A DNA stretch of 64,000 nucleotides from Rhizobium sp. Root1334 (lineage in GTDB: Bacteria; Pseudomonadota; Alphaproteobacteria; Rhizobiales; Rhizobiaceae): the NCBI RefSeq assembly GCF_001426665.1, contig NZ_LMEY01000023.1, positions 595,036-659,035 of the forward strand. The letters are read 5' to 3'. The stretch's first letter is position 1; each line of letters starts with the position of its first letter. Below the pieces are notes generated by a model. The model was not told where the DNA came from and did not search any database. It saw only the letters and a program-made list of their open reading frames with translations. The position numbers were made by a program, and so were the translations under genes. Of the stretch, positions 1 to 9,060 are shown piece after piece.

Positions 1-834
1 ATGGCGCGCAGCCGCGTCGATACGGGGGTGCGAAACTCCGTCAAGACCGGCATCGGCTATCTCGGAATCGGCCTAGCCGGGCTCATCGGCGTTTCAGCGG
101 CAGGGTTTGACCTGTCGAACCTTGCGCTTGTCGCCGGTGCCCTGTCTCTCGGCGTTGGTTTCGGCCTGCAGAACATTGTTTCCAATTTCGTCTCAGGGCT
201 CATCCTTCTTGTCGAGCGGCCATTCAAGGTGGGAGACTGGGTGGTGACAGGAACCACCGAAGGTTTCGTCAAGCGCATCTCGGTTCGCGCAACCGAGATC
301 GAGACATTCCAGCGTCAGACGATCATGGTGCCGAACTCGCTGTTCATCAACGCCTCGGTTGGCAACTGGACGCACAAGAACAAGCTTGGCCGGTCGGATA
401 TCCCGGTGACCGTCAGCTATAACAGCGCGCCGCGGCAGGTGATGGACACGCTGCTGCAAATTGCCGGCGATCATCAACTGGTGTTGAAAAACCCGGCCCC
501 ACAGGCTGTCTTCGCCGCCTTCGGCGATTCGACCATGACCTTCGAATTACGGGTCTACCTGGCGGATATCGTCAACGGCAACGGTGTCCGCAACGATCTC
601 CGGCTGGCGATCTATGAACGGTTCAAAGAGGAAGGTCTCGGCGCACCCTTTCCCAAGGAGGAACTGGAGCCGGAGTCATTGCCGCCAGGTCCGGAATCCG
701 ACGCTGCGGCCCTGCAGGCGGAGAATGCTGGCCCTGCCACGATAACGCCGCTACCTGTGGAAGCCTTCAAGCGCAGTGGAACGCAGCGGCGGCCCCGGCG
801 GGTTACCATCGACGGGGCTGCTGAAAAGGATTGA
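1..834 (+). CDS. MscS-family mechanosensitive channel, C-terminal part
   Basis: Inner-membrane small-conductance mechanosensitive channel subunit; the family releases solutes on hypo-osmotic shock. The visible 277 residues hold a last pore-lining helix rich in Gly and Ala (about residues 38-70, with a GFGLQNIVSNFVSG stretch), then the beta domain with the ERPFKVGDWV motif and the cytoplasmic alpha/beta domain. The C-terminal tail (about 220-277) is Pro/Glu-rich and poorly conserved. The first in-frame ATG is base 1 of the window, so the true start and the upstream membrane helices almost certainly lie outside; I treat this as a 5'-partial gene of one of the larger MscS relatives. No operon partner is visible downstream. 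Confidence 0.85.
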   Translation: MARSRVDTGVRNSVKTGIGYLGIGLAGLIGVSAAGFDLSNLALVAGALSLGVGFGLQNIVSNFVSGLILLVERPFKVGDWVVTGTTEGFVKRISVRATEIETFQRQTIMVPNSLFINASVGNWTHKNKLGRSDIPVTVSYNSAPRQVMDTLLQIAGDHQLVLKNPAPQAVFAAFGDSTMTFELRVYLADIVNGNGVRNDLRLAIYERFKEEGLGAPFPKEELEPESLPPGPESDAAALQAENAGPATITPLPVEAFKRSGTQRRPRRVTIDGAAEKD

Positions 835-1063
835 AATCCCACCTGCAGAGAAACAAGAGCGATGGTTGACAAGTGTCAGCCATCGCAACTGTGCCGGTGA
901 TGTGGGCTTCTCCGTCGTGAAGCCTGCCTGCTCGCGGATCTCTACGATTTGCGCCCAAGACGCCTCTGGTCGTGCAGCATGATGATTATGTCGTAGACAG
1001 GCTCTAGTGTCAGCGGCGCAAACTCTAAAATCCGTTTTCAGTATTCAATCAGGGTCGTGGGCA

Positions 1064-3625
1064 ATGGCAGAATTTCCGCAAAAGGCGAAGGTCGTCATCA
1101 TCGGTTTGGGTGGCATCGTGGGCGCGTCGATCGCCCACCATCTCATCGAGCGCGGATGGGACGATATCGTGGGTATCGACAAGTCGGGCATCCCGACCGA
1201 CATCGGCTCGACGGCGCATGCGTCGGATTTTTGCTACACGACGAGCCACGACTTCCTTTCGGTCTGGACGACCCAATATTCGATCGATTTCTACGAGAAG
1301 ATGGGCCACTACGCGCGCATCGGCGGCCTCGAAGTTGCGCGTACAGGCGACGACACCTGGATGGAAGAGATCAAGCGCAAGCTTTCCTCCGCCAAGGCTT
1401 TTGGCACCCGCGCGCATTATGTCTCGCCATCCGAAATCAAGGCAATGTTCCCGCTGATCGAGGAAGATCAGGTCATGGGCGGCATGTTTGATCCGGATGC
1501 CGGCCTTGTCGTGCCGCGCTCACAGACGGTTGCGGGCAAGCTCGTCGATGCTGCCGAAAAATCCGACAAGCTGCAGGTCTATGGCAACACGCCGGCCAAG
1601 TCGTTGATCGTCGAGGGCGGCCGCATCAAGGGCGTCGTCACCCACCGCGGCACGATCATGGCAGATCATGTCATCGTCTGCGCCGGCATCTGGGGACGCC
1701 TCATTGCCGAAATGGTTGGCGAAGACCTGCCGGTCATGCCGGTCGACCATCCGCTGACTTTCTTCGGCCCCTACAACGAATTCGAAGGTACAGGTAAGGA
1801 AATCGGCTTCCCGCTTTTGCGCGACCAGGGCAACTCGGCCTATATGCGCGACACCGGTGACCCGAAGACCACCGAAGGCGGCCAGATCGAATGGGGGTAT
1901 TACGAAACCACCAATCCGCGCCTTTGCCACCCGCGCGACATTCTCGAAAAGCATGAGGCGCGTCTGTCACCATCGCAGCGCGATCTCGACATGGAGCAGA
2001 TTCTTGAGCCGCTCGAGCGTGCCATGGAGCTGACGCCTATCCTCGGTGAACTCGGCTACAATGAAAGCCACTCCTTCAATGGTCTGTTGCAGGTGTCCGC
2101 CGGTGGTGGCGCATCCTGCGGTGAGAGCCAGAAGGTGCGGGGGCTCTGGTACTGTGTCGCCATCTGGGTCAAGGACGGCCCTGGTTACGGCAAGTTGATC
2201 GCCGACTGGATGACGGACGGACGCACCGAGATCGACCACAACTCGATCGACTATGCTCGCTTCTACCCGCATCAGCTCGAAGAAAAATTCATTGAGGGCC
2301 GCACTTACGAAGCCGCGCAAAAGATCTACTTCCCGGCCGTGCACAATCGCGAGCCCTATGCCACCGGCCGCAATATCAAGCGCTCGCCGTTCTACGAACG
2401 TGAAAAGCAGCTCGGTGGCTACTTCATGGAACTGGGTGGCTGGGAGCGTGCCCACGGTTATGCCGCCAATGAGCATCTCTTGGCAAAGTATGGCGACAAG
2501 GTCCCCGTGCGGGAAAACGAGTGGGACAACCGCCACTTTTGGCGAGTCTCGAATGCCGAGCATCTGGCGATGAGCGAGGATTGCGGCATCGTCAATCTTT
2601 CGCATTTCCACATGGTGGATATCGAGGGCCCGGATCATGTCGAGCTGCTGGAGTGGCTGTGCGCTGCGAAAATCGGCGGCGACGGCAATATCGGCAAGGG
2701 CATCTACACCCACTTCCTCGATGACGAGGGCATGGTGCGGGCCGACTTCACCGTCATCCGCATGGCCGACCGTTGCCGCCTGATCAACGGTGCCGATGCA
2801 GGCCCCCGCGACTTCCACTATATGCGCCGTATTGCGCAAGATCGTGGCCTCAACGTTACGATCACCGATGTGACCGAGAAATTCATCACGATCGGCATCT
2901 GGGGGCCGAACGCACGCGATACGCTGAAGAAGGTCGTGGCGGATCCCGCCGGCCTCGATCCGGAAAACTTCGCCTTTGCCGCGATCAAGCAGATCGAAAT
3001 CGGCGGCAAGCCGGTTACCGCCTTCCGCATCTCGTATGTCGGCGAGCAGGGCTGGGAACTGCATATGAAGTATGAGGACGGCCTTGCGGTCTGGGATGCG
3101 CTGCGCGCGACCGGCGTCATGGCCTTCGGTGTCGAGACCTATGCCAACTCGCGCCGCATGGAAAAGAGCCTGCGTCTGCAGAACGCCGACCTTCTCACCC
3201 AATACAACCTGATTGAATCGGACCTTGCCCGCCCCAAGGTCAAGGAAGCGGATTTCCGTGGCAAGGCGAAGCATCTGGAATACAAGGCGCGCGCGCATCA
3301 GCCCGCCATGCTCTGCACGCTGGTCATGACCGAAAATACCGACAAGGCCGGGGTGAAGCGCTACCCGCTCGGCAATCTGCCGGTCATGGATCCGGAAACC
3401 GGCGAAGTCCTCATCGATGAACTCGGCCGTCGATCCTACACGACCTCCATCGCGTTTGGCCCGACCATCGGCAAGAACATCGCACTCGCCTATCTGCCGC
3501 ACGCCTATTGCCAGGAAGGCCGCAAGCTCAACATCGAGTATTTTGCCGAGACCTATCCGGTCGAGGTCGTCGGGATCGGCTACAAACCGCTTTACGATCC
3601 GGAAAACCTGAAGCCGAAGAGCTGA
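1064..3625 (+). CDS. FAD-dependent oxidoreductase/GcvT fusion, dimethylglycine-dehydrogenase-like
   Basis: An 853-residue cytoplasmic flavoenzyme of the dimethylglycine/sarcosine dehydrogenase family. These enzymes oxidatively demethylate N-methylated glycines and pass the one-carbon unit to tetrahydrofolate. Residues 1-400 form a DAO fold with a dinucleotide motif (VIIGLGGIVG near residue 10) and a TAHAS stretch where relatives attach FAD covalently through His. Residues about 440-850 form the GcvT aminomethyltransferase domains that bind folate. I start at ATG 1064 (AGGG nine bases upstream) rather than the GTG at 1007, because the Rossmann strand begins a few residues later. A strong terminator follows. 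The GbdR-like regulator at 6.8-7.8 kb and the betaine genes elsewhere make dimethylglycine or sarcosine the likeliest substrate, but the sequence does not settle it. Confidence 0.85.
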   Translation: MAEFPQKAKVVIIGLGGIVGASIAHHLIERGWDDIVGIDKSGIPTDIGSTAHASDFCYTTSHDFLSVWTTQYSIDFYEKMGHYARIGGLEVARTGDDTWMEEIKRKLSSAKAFGTRAHYVSPSEIKAMFPLIEEDQVMGGMFDPDAGLVVPRSQTVAGKLVDAAEKSDKLQVYGNTPAKSLIVEGGRIKGVVTHRGTIMADHVIVCAGIWGRLIAEMVGEDLPVMPVDHPLTFFGPYNEFEGTGKEIGFPLLRDQGNSAYMRDTGDPKTTEGGQIEWGYYETTNPRLCHPRDILEKHEARLSPSQRDLDMEQILEPLERAMELTPILGELGYNESHSFNGLLQVSAGGGASCGESQKVRGLWYCVAIWVKDGPGYGKLIADWMTDGRTEIDHNSIDYARFYPHQLEEKFIEGRTYEAAQKIYFPAVHNREPYATGRNIKRSPFYEREKQLGGYFMELGGWERAHGYAANEHLLAKYGDKVPVRENEWDNRHFWRVSNAEHLAMSEDCGIVNLSHFHMVDIEGPDHVELLEWLCAAKIGGDGNIGKGIYTHFLDDEGMVRADFTVIRMADRCRLINGADAGPRDFHYMRRIAQDRGLNVTITDVTEKFITIGIWGPNARDTLKKVVADPAGLDPENFAFAAIKQIEIGGKPVTAFRISYVGEQGWELHMKYEDGLAVWDALRATGVMAFGVETYANSRRMEKSLRLQNADLLTQYNLIESDLARPKVKEADFRGKAKHLEYKARAHQPAMLCTLVMTENTDKAGVKRYPLGNLPVMDPETGEVLIDELGRRSYTTSIAFGPTIGKNIALAYLPHAYCQEGRKLNIEYFAETYPVEVVGIGYKPLYDPENLKPKS

Positions 3626-3651
3626 TCTTCGTCGGCTTTCAAGACTTGGAT

Positions 3652-3689
3652 ATGGCGCATCTATTCATTTGAACGGATGCGCCATTTTT
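3652..3689 (+). terminator. Intrinsic terminator after the GcvT-fusion gene
   Basis: A perfect 10-bp stem (ATGGCGCATC paired with GATGCGCCAT) with a 14-base loop is followed directly by a T run. It lies 27 bases after the stop codon and ends the upstream transcript, so that gene appears monocistronic on its 3' side. Confidence 0.85.
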
Positions 3690-3922
3690 CATGCCGGCGT
3701 TTTGGTGCGCATTGCCGTTGCATTCAAAGTGTAGCTTGCGATGAACGCTGGTTATCCAGGCTATTCAGCCCCTATTCAGCCGCCCTGCAATATTTATCAT
3801 GCAATTTCACTCGTGTGCGTTAGTCTAATGCGGGGTGAAAAAGGCGTCTTGTCTTTTCCGGGACTATCGCCCGGAATTGCAGGGTGCCCAAAAAAGGGGC
3901 GGCGCCAAGGCGCTGATTGGCA

Positions 3923-4186
3923 ATGAAAACATTCGTAAGTGCATGGGTTCTGACTGTCATGATGACGCTTCCGGCATGGTCAGCCACCGTGACCAACAAG
4001 GATGCCGAGGCTGCGGTGCTTGTCGTCGTCGAGGGCGAAAGCCGAATGGAAGTCGCCATCAGCGCGGGCGGCACGGAATCGATCTGCCCGAGCGGCTGTT
4101 TTATCACGACGCCGAGCGGCGACCGCATCGGCCTGCAGGGCGATGAAAACATCGAGATCCAAAACGGCTCCGCCGTCGTCAAATAA
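3923..4186 (+). CDS. Small secreted protein of unknown function
   Basis: An 87-residue protein with a clear signal peptide (Lys near the N-terminus, hydrophobic core, cleavage after WSA near residue 20). The mature part is about 65 residues, acidic, with one Cys pair in the stretch SICPSGCF, so a disulfide in the periplasm is possible. I use the ATG at 3923; a TTG two codons earlier is in frame but has no better ribosome site. I do not recognise a named family and infer only export. It stands alone between two unrelated transcription units. Confidence 0.6.
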   Translation: MKTFVSAWVLTVMMTLPAWSATVTNKDAEAAVLVVVEGESRMEVAISAGGTESICPSGCFITTPSGDRIGLQGDENIEIQNGSAVVK

Positions 4187-4362
4187 CATCGCTCCTGATT
4201 GGTTCGGCTGTTGGTGCGCACGCCTGTTTGGGTGCGTAGAGGTGCGGTTTTGCCCGTCTTGTTTTGCAGGAATGCAGTCTGCTAATTCAGCGCCGATTAA
4301 CGACTGAGAAAACCTTTCTGCGTAGCTTGGCCTCGGGGACAATCTTTTCAGATAGGCAATCA

Positions 4363-5196
4363 ATGTCATTTTTTGGCGTGTCCGGAATGTACTATTCCGG
4401 TGAATCCTTGCAGCAGCACCGCATCGTGCTCGCCGAGGATTCCAACCTCTTCTCCGCCATGGTCTCCAAGAGACTGAAGGAACTTCTCGACATCGATGTG
4501 ATCGTCTGCCGCGACTATGACGACCTGCAGTTTTCGATCGAGAATGCCTCCTTTCCGGCGACGCTCGCCATTTCCAACATCAATCTGCCGGGTGCCGAGA
4601 ACGGCGAGGCGCTGTCCTATCTGATCGATATGAGTGTGCCGACGATCGTCTTTACCGGTACTTTCCAGGAAAGCACCCGCGAGACCATCCTTGCCAAGGA
4701 TATCGTCGATTATGTCATCAAGGACAGTGTTTTCGCGGTTGATATGCTGGCGGAATCCGTCTGCCGCTTCCTGACCAATCACAAGCACCATGTGTTGATT
4801 GTTGACGACAGCCCGACGGCACGCGCGCTCTTGACGACACAGCTGAAGCGCTACAATTTCCGCACCAGTTCGGCTGAGAGCGGAGCTGCAGCGCTTGAAT
4901 TGCTGAAAAAGCACCCGGATATTGGCCTGGTGATCACCGATTACAACATGCCCGATATTGACGGATTCGAACTGACCCGCCGCATTCGTGGCGCCTATGG
5001 TCCGCACCAGCTGCGCATTATCGGCGTGTCTTCTTCCGTAAACCGGCTCTTGTCTGCACGCTTCCTGAAGGCGGGCGGTAACGATTTCATGCTGCGTCCG
5101 TTCGTCAATGAAGAGTTTTACTGCCGCGTGAACCAGAACCTTGATACGCTGACCAAAATCCAGACTTTGGGTGCAAAGATCGCAAAGAAAGCCTGA
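4363..5196 (+). CDS. Double-receiver response regulator with a degenerate first receiver
   Basis: A 277-residue protein made only of two receiver domains (about 18-135 and 142-260). Receiver 1 keeps the acidic pair and Lys120, but the phospho-acceptor position is Asn72 (SNINLP), so it should not be phosphorylated normally. Receiver 2 has Asp193 (ITDYNMP), but the usual conserved Lys is Arg245 (LRPF). There is no output domain. From ATG 4363 its residues line up one for one with the next gene (Asn72/Asp72, Asp193/Asp193, Arg245/Lys245), which is why I prefer this start over the TTG at 4264 or ATG 4387. It is likely a duplicated partner of the diguanylate cyclase downstream and may modulate it. 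Confidence 0.8.
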   Translation: MSFFGVSGMYYSGESLQQHRIVLAEDSNLFSAMVSKRLKELLDIDVIVCRDYDDLQFSIENASFPATLAISNINLPGAENGEALSYLIDMSVPTIVFTGTFQESTRETILAKDIVDYVIKDSVFAVDMLAESVCRFLTNHKHHVLIVDDSPTARALLTTQLKRYNFRTSSAESGAAALELLKKHPDIGLVITDYNMPDIDGFELTRRIRGAYGPHQLRIIGVSSSVNRLLSARFLKAGGNDFMLRPFVNEEFYCRVNQNLDTLTKIQTLGAKIAKKA

Positions 5197-5230
5197 GCAT
5201 ACTATCTTATTGCTAAATTAGAATTTTAGA

Positions 5231-5265
5231 CTGCCGGAAATGTGACATTTTTGTGTTTCCGGCAG
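5231..5265. repeat. Stem-loop between the two response-regulator genes
   Basis: CTGCCGGAAA and TTTCCGGCAG form a 10-bp stem around a 15-base AT-rich loop, 34 bases after the upstream stop codon. No T run follows on the plus strand, so it may be a weak terminator or an mRNA-processing or stability hairpin. Confidence 0.45.
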
Positions 5266-5448
5266 CAAAACGTAATCATTCGACCTGATGATTTAACCAA
5301 ATCGCAAGTGCATGCCAGTTGAATGGAGTGGAGGGACAAGGGGTCTCGCTCTGCTTCGAACAGGGCGACTATCCGCATAACGATAATATTATGAGAGCCA
5401 GCGTTTGGTGACAGGAACGCCTGCGGCTCACTATGGGATTGACGAAAC

Positions 5449-6777
5449 GTGAGCTTTCGCAAGGCGCCGGCGCGGGGGAACCATATCCAGAAGCATTCGG
5501 GTAAACGAATGCTTCTGGTCGAGGATTCTCGTATGTTCGCGACGGTTCTCAAACACGGCCTGGAAGCCGCGCACGGCGTCGAGGTCACGCATTGCGCCTC
5601 CCTGGAAGCGCTTCGCCAAGCTGTTGAAGCGGGCGACTGTGACTATTCGGTCGCCGTTCTAGATCTTAATCTGCCGGATGCGCCCAACTGCGAAGCGCTC
5701 GAATATGTAATTTCCCAGAACATCGCCGCGATCGTTTTTACCGGGTCGTTCAACAGCAGCACGCGCGAGGATATCCTCTGCCGCAGGGTTGTCGACTGCG
5801 TCATCAAGAGCCAGCCGGATTCGATCAGCCATGTGATCGCAGTCGTCGATCGGGCTCTGACCAATGTCAAAACGAACGTGCTGCTGGTCGATTCCGATCC
5901 CGCGTCGCGTGCGGAGCTTTTGGGGCAGCTGCGGCAACAGCAGTTTTGCGTGACGCCGGCGAGCGGCGGAACCGAAGCGTTGCATCTGCTTGATACCAGC
6001 GATTGTTTCGATCTGGTCGTCACCGATTTTTCTCTGTCGGACATGTCCGCCTATACGCTGCTTGGCGAAGTCCGTCAGCGATATGGCGAGGATACGCTCA
6101 GCGTTATAGCACTTGCTGGCGCGGATGACCGTCAGCATGCGGCACGGTTCCTTCAACGAGGCGGTACCGAATTCATCCAGAAGCCGTTCCTGACCGATGA
6201 GTTCAATAGCCGGGTATTTCAGGTTGCCAGCATTCAAAAGCGTATCCAGGCTCTGCATGGCATCGCTGCGCGCGACTATCTCACCGATATCTACAACAGG
6301 CGCTATTTTTTCCAGCATGGGCCGCGGCTGGTCGAGCAGTGTTTGCGCCGCGGCGAGACGACCTCGATTGCAGTTCTTGACATCGATCATTTCAAGCGCC
6401 TGAACGATACCTATGGCCACGAAGTTGGTGACCTGGTGCTGAAGGCTGTCGCCAAACGGCTGCGTGGCCTAGTCGGAGAGGATCATCTGCTGGCCCGTCT
6501 TGGCGGCGAGGAGTTCGGAGTTCTGTTCAACGGGCTTGATGTCGCGGCTGCCAGCGATTTCTGCGAGATGTTGCGGCTCGATCTGGCGCAGGCAAAGGTG
6601 ATTGCCGACGACGAGGAACTGTCCGTTACCGTGTCGATTGGCCTTGCGACGATCGAAGGGCTTGAAACCTTCGACAACTACCTGAACGCCGCCGACCAGT
6701 TTCTTTACATGGCGAAATATGATGGACGGAACCGGATTGTCTCCGAGCTGACCCTGCTCAAATCCATGGCGTCATAA
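5449..6777 (+). CDS. PleD-like REC-REC-GGDEF diguanylate cyclase
   Basis: A 442-residue response regulator making cyclic di-GMP from two GTP. Receiver 1 (about 21-130) has Asp72 and Lys120; receiver 2 (143-258) has Asp193 and Lys245, so both look competent. The GGDEF domain (275-440) has the active-site motif GGEEF at 352-356. The product-inhibition site (RxxD) is not evident: the residues before it read VGED, so feedback control may be absent. The start is GTG 5449, the first codon after an in-frame stop, with GGGA ten bases upstream; ATG 5509 would cut into the first receiver strand. It is adjacent to its sister double-receiver protein, and no histidine kinase is encoded next to it. Confidence 0.85.
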   Translation: MSFRKAPARGNHIQKHSGKRMLLVEDSRMFATVLKHGLEAAHGVEVTHCASLEALRQAVEAGDCDYSVAVLDLNLPDAPNCEALEYVISQNIAAIVFTGSFNSSTREDILCRRVVDCVIKSQPDSISHVIAVVDRALTNVKTNVLLVDSDPASRAELLGQLRQQQFCVTPASGGTEALHLLDTSDCFDLVVTDFSLSDMSAYTLLGEVRQRYGEDTLSVIALAGADDRQHAARFLQRGGTEFIQKPFLTDEFNSRVFQVASIQKRIQALHGIAARDYLTDIYNRRYFFQHGPRLVEQCLRRGETTSIAVLDIDHFKRLNDTYGHEVGDLVLKAVAKRLRGLVGEDHLLARLGGEEFGVLFNGLDVAAASDFCEMLRLDLAQAKVIADDEELSVTVSIGLATIEGLETFDNYLNAADQFLYMAKYDGRNRIVSELTLLKSMAS

Positions 6778-6782
6778 GCTGA

Positions 6783-6811
6783 AACGGCACCGGCAAGATA
6801 CCGGCACCGTT
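6783..6811. terminator. Hairpin between convergent genes
   Basis: AACGG-CA-CCGG pairs with CCGG-CA-CCGTT around a 7-base loop, with a 2x2 internal mismatch. It lies between the stop of the diguanylate cyclase (plus) and the stop of the AraC regulator (minus), the expected place for a two-way terminator. There is no long T run. Confidence 0.5.
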
Positions 6812-6834
6812 CCCTGTCCTGAAATTGCGATTGG

Positions 6835-7839
6835 CTACCGCGCGGCCTGTAGGGTCAGCTTGCGCTCGGCGCGCTCTTGCTGCGGCGAGCGGTTGTAGAG
6901 TTCGCGATAACACTTGGAAAAGTGCGAGGCCGAAACGAAGCCGCAGGCGACCGCCACTTCGACCACCGGCATGGCAGATTGCACCAGCAGGTGGCGGGCG
7001 CGATCGAGGCGGATCTCCAGATAGTAGCGGGCAGGGGAACGGCCCATTTCCTGGCGGAACAGGCGCTCGATCTGACGGCGCGACAGGCCCGCGCCGTCGG
7101 CGATCTCCAGAAGCGACAACGGTTCAGAGAGGTTGCCCTCCATCAGTTCGATGATCGACAGGACCTTGGCGTTCTGGACGCCGAGGCGGGCGCGAAGCGG
7201 AAGCCGCTGGCGGTCATGCGGTCCGCGCACGCGGTCCGTCAGAGCCTGTTCGCAGACGCGGTTGACGAGGTTCTCGCCGAAATCCTGGTCGATCAGGTTC
7301 AGCATCATGTCCAGCGAGGCGGTACCACCGGCGCAGGTGTAGATGTTGCTGTCGATTTCATAAAGATCGGCATACACATCGACCTGCGGGAAAGTTTCTG
7401 CAAAGCCGGGCAGGTTTTCCCAGTGAATGGCGCAGCGCTTGCCCGTCAAGAGGCCCGCCGAGGCCAGCACATGAGCGCCCGTACAGAGGCTTCCGACCGA
7501 GACGCCGCGATTGTAGACTTCGCGTAGCCAGGCATTGACGGACTTGTTGTTGAAGTCCTCGACATAGATGCCGGAACAGACCAGTACCATTGATGGGCGG
7601 TTTTCACCGCCGAGAAATTTCCGTTCGTCGGCAAGCGAGGTATTGACCTCCAGGCCAATGCCGCTCGATGACAGCACCTGGGTGCCGTCCGTCGAGGAAA
7701 GGCGCCACGTATAAGCCTCGTAGCCGAGCATACGGTTGGCGATGCGTAGCGTCTCGATCGCCGCAGAAAATGGCAGCATCGAGAAGTTGGGCACGAGAAA
7801 GAAGACGAGAGATCGCTTTTTGGTCAGTGGCTTGTTCAT
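6835..7839 (-). CDS. GlxA/GbdR-type AraC-family transcriptional regulator
   Basis: A 334-residue activator with an N-terminal DJ-1/PfpI-like ligand domain (about 10-190, containing SLCTGAHVLASAGLLTGK) and a C-terminal AraC double helix-turn-helix (about 220-320, ending in GFVSASHFSKCYRELYNRSP). This architecture is that of GbdR, the glycine betaine/dimethylglycine sensor of pseudomonads, and of related ArgR/CdhR regulators. I start at ATG 7839, with GGGA ten bases upstream; the ORF extends ten codons further to 7869 but through a repeated motif that looks regulatory. The divergent upstream region carries three copies of a 10-12-base motif that could be its own binding sites. The effector is unproven. 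Confidence 0.8.
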   Translation of the reverse strand: MNKPLTKKRSLVFFLVPNFSMLPFSAAIETLRIANRMLGYEAYTWRLSSTDGTQVLSSSGIGLEVNTSLADERKFLGGENRPSMVLVCSGIYVEDFNNKSVNAWLREVYNRGVSVGSLCTGAHVLASAGLLTGKRCAIHWENLPGFAETFPQVDVYADLYEIDSNIYTCAGGTASLDMMLNLIDQDFGENLVNRVCEQALTDRVRGPHDRQRLPLRARLGVQNAKVLSIIELMEGNLSEPLSLLEIADGAGLSRRQIERLFRQEMGRSPARYYLEIRLDRARHLLVQSAMPVVEVAVACGFVSASHFSKCYRELYNRSPQQERAERKLTLQAAR

Positions 7840-8272
7840 CGAAGGTCCCATGCGCCGCAGATGTCGCATTTGTCACGTGGAAAAGCCTGAGCGAGCTTTC
7901 CTGAATGCGACATTGGCATGGACGCCAGCGACTGGGAAGAAATAAATACCGCGTCTTTCACGTCATGTGCCGCAGAAAGCGGCGAAATGGTCAGAAAACT
8001 ACCAAAAGCTTCGTTATCCATGACGGAAATGTCGCATTCTGGTCTTGCCTCTCGGAGTTGTACCTCTGGTGTTTGGCGCATTTGCGGATGTGGAGTAGAC
8101 CGTTTGCGACCCGCATCGGCGGCTGTGAGAGGTGTCGGAAATAGGCCATGCGATTTGCGTTGTTCGCAACAGGCAAAAAGGGCATTCCGCCGTTCTGGCC
8201 GAAATGCCCCTTGCTACATAGGATTGACGGTTGTTCGACCTGGCTGACCGCCACAGGCTGTTTTTGCCGGCA
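7840..8272. promoter_or_regulatory. Non-coding region with three copies of an ATGTCGCATT motif
   Basis: No convincing gene lies between the AraC regulator and the DUF1127 gene. The motif ATGTCGCATT occurs at 7861-7870, its extended form AATGTCGCATTC at 8028-8039, and the exact reverse complement of that form at 7903-7914. The first copy sits directly upstream of the regulator start, in the right place for autoregulation. The short ORFs crossing this stretch overlap in several frames and lack ribosome sites. Confidence 0.45.
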
Positions 8273-8476
8273 TCATGTCTTCGATGCAGTACCATTGGTC
8301 CTGTCGGCGGAGGGGAAGCCGATGTCCTTCAGCGTATCGTAAGAGAGGCCTGCCAGGGCCCGCTCGGTGCGATAACGCTTCCACGAGGCGACGGCGCGCG
8401 CACGCAGGCTGAAGAGAGGCGAGGCGAAGGACGAATGTCTTGCCTTTGCGCTGTGTTCTAAACTGAAGAATGCCAT
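8273..8476 (-). CDS. DUF1127 small protein
   Basis: A 67-residue basic protein ending in the DUF1127 signature (RALAGLSYDTLKDIGFPSADR). In alphaproteobacteria such Arg-rich small proteins are linked to RNA turnover, phosphate and stress responses, and some bind RNA. The start is ATG 8476, preceded by AAGGAACC at good spacing; the longer ORF back to 8557 has no comparable ribosome site. A second DUF1127-like gene lies at 16.0 kb. Confidence 0.75.
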   Translation of the reverse strand: MAFFSLEHSAKARHSSFASPLFSLRARAVASWKRYRTERALAGLSYDTLKDIGFPSADRTNGTASKT

Positions 8477-8580
8477 TGTTCTGGTTCCTTTTGACTGGGA
8501 GGTATCAAAAGGTCGCGACCATGAGAGAGTAATGCCGGATAGCCACTCATCATTCAATCGAATATAATTGATCTCTTACA

Positions 8581-8862
8581 TCAAATATCATGATGTATGG
8601 AGATTGCTGGAATGCCCGTGCGGCCTGGTTGAGAATCCTGGAAGAAACGCCCGCTTGCGGTGATTTTTCTAGGATTTTTCATCGTTTTTTGCGGGGGATC
8701 GTCAGCCGGTAATAACCTACTTTGACCGGCAGTCTGTGCAGCCATGGCCGTCTTGACCAGATCGAGAGCCGCCTCCGGCGGTGTTCCCTTCGACATTTCG
8801 GTCTTAACGCGCCGCAGCCAGAGTTTTAACTGTGTATCGCTGAAAATTGGACCGGATGTCAT
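8581..8862 (-). CDS. Hypothetical protein, 93 aa
   Basis: A possible small cytoplasmic protein with an amphipathic N-terminal half (FSDTQLKLWLRRVKTEMSKG) and a basic, low-complexity C-terminal half. It lies 104 bases upstream of, and in the same direction as, the DUF1127 gene. The ribosome site is weak (AGAGACCC), and I recognise no family. The call rests on length, plausible composition and absence of a competing frame. Confidence 0.35.
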   Translation of the reverse strand: MTSGPIFSDTQLKLWLRRVKTEMSKGTPPEAALDLVKTAMAAQTAGQSRLLPADDPPQKTMKNPRKITASGRFFQDSQPGRTGIPAISIHHDI

Positions 8863-9060
8863 TTGTGGGTCTCTGAATCGAATAGAAGAGAATCATGCTC
8901 ATGTTTTTTACACTGTCAAACCATGTGCTTTTGCTGTGAGATTCTACGGGCGTTTTGTTGCTTCAACTGGTATTTTTCATTGATGATTATCCGTAGTTGA
9001 AAATAAGCACTAAAATAGACAACGTTAAAGTGTCAATTGTGACAAGGCTGGAGCCGTATA

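Noticed and set aside
835..1063. Glycine riboswitch ahead of the GcvT-fusion gene
   Set aside because: No tandem aptamer pattern can be seen in the 229-base gap.
1967..3502. 511-codon open frame on the minus strand
   Set aside because: Antisense to the FAD/GcvT gene, whose protein family is clear.
7904..8254. Several 70-110-codon ORFs around the AraC upstream region
   Set aside because: They overlap in multiple frames, cross the repeated motif and lack ribosome sites.
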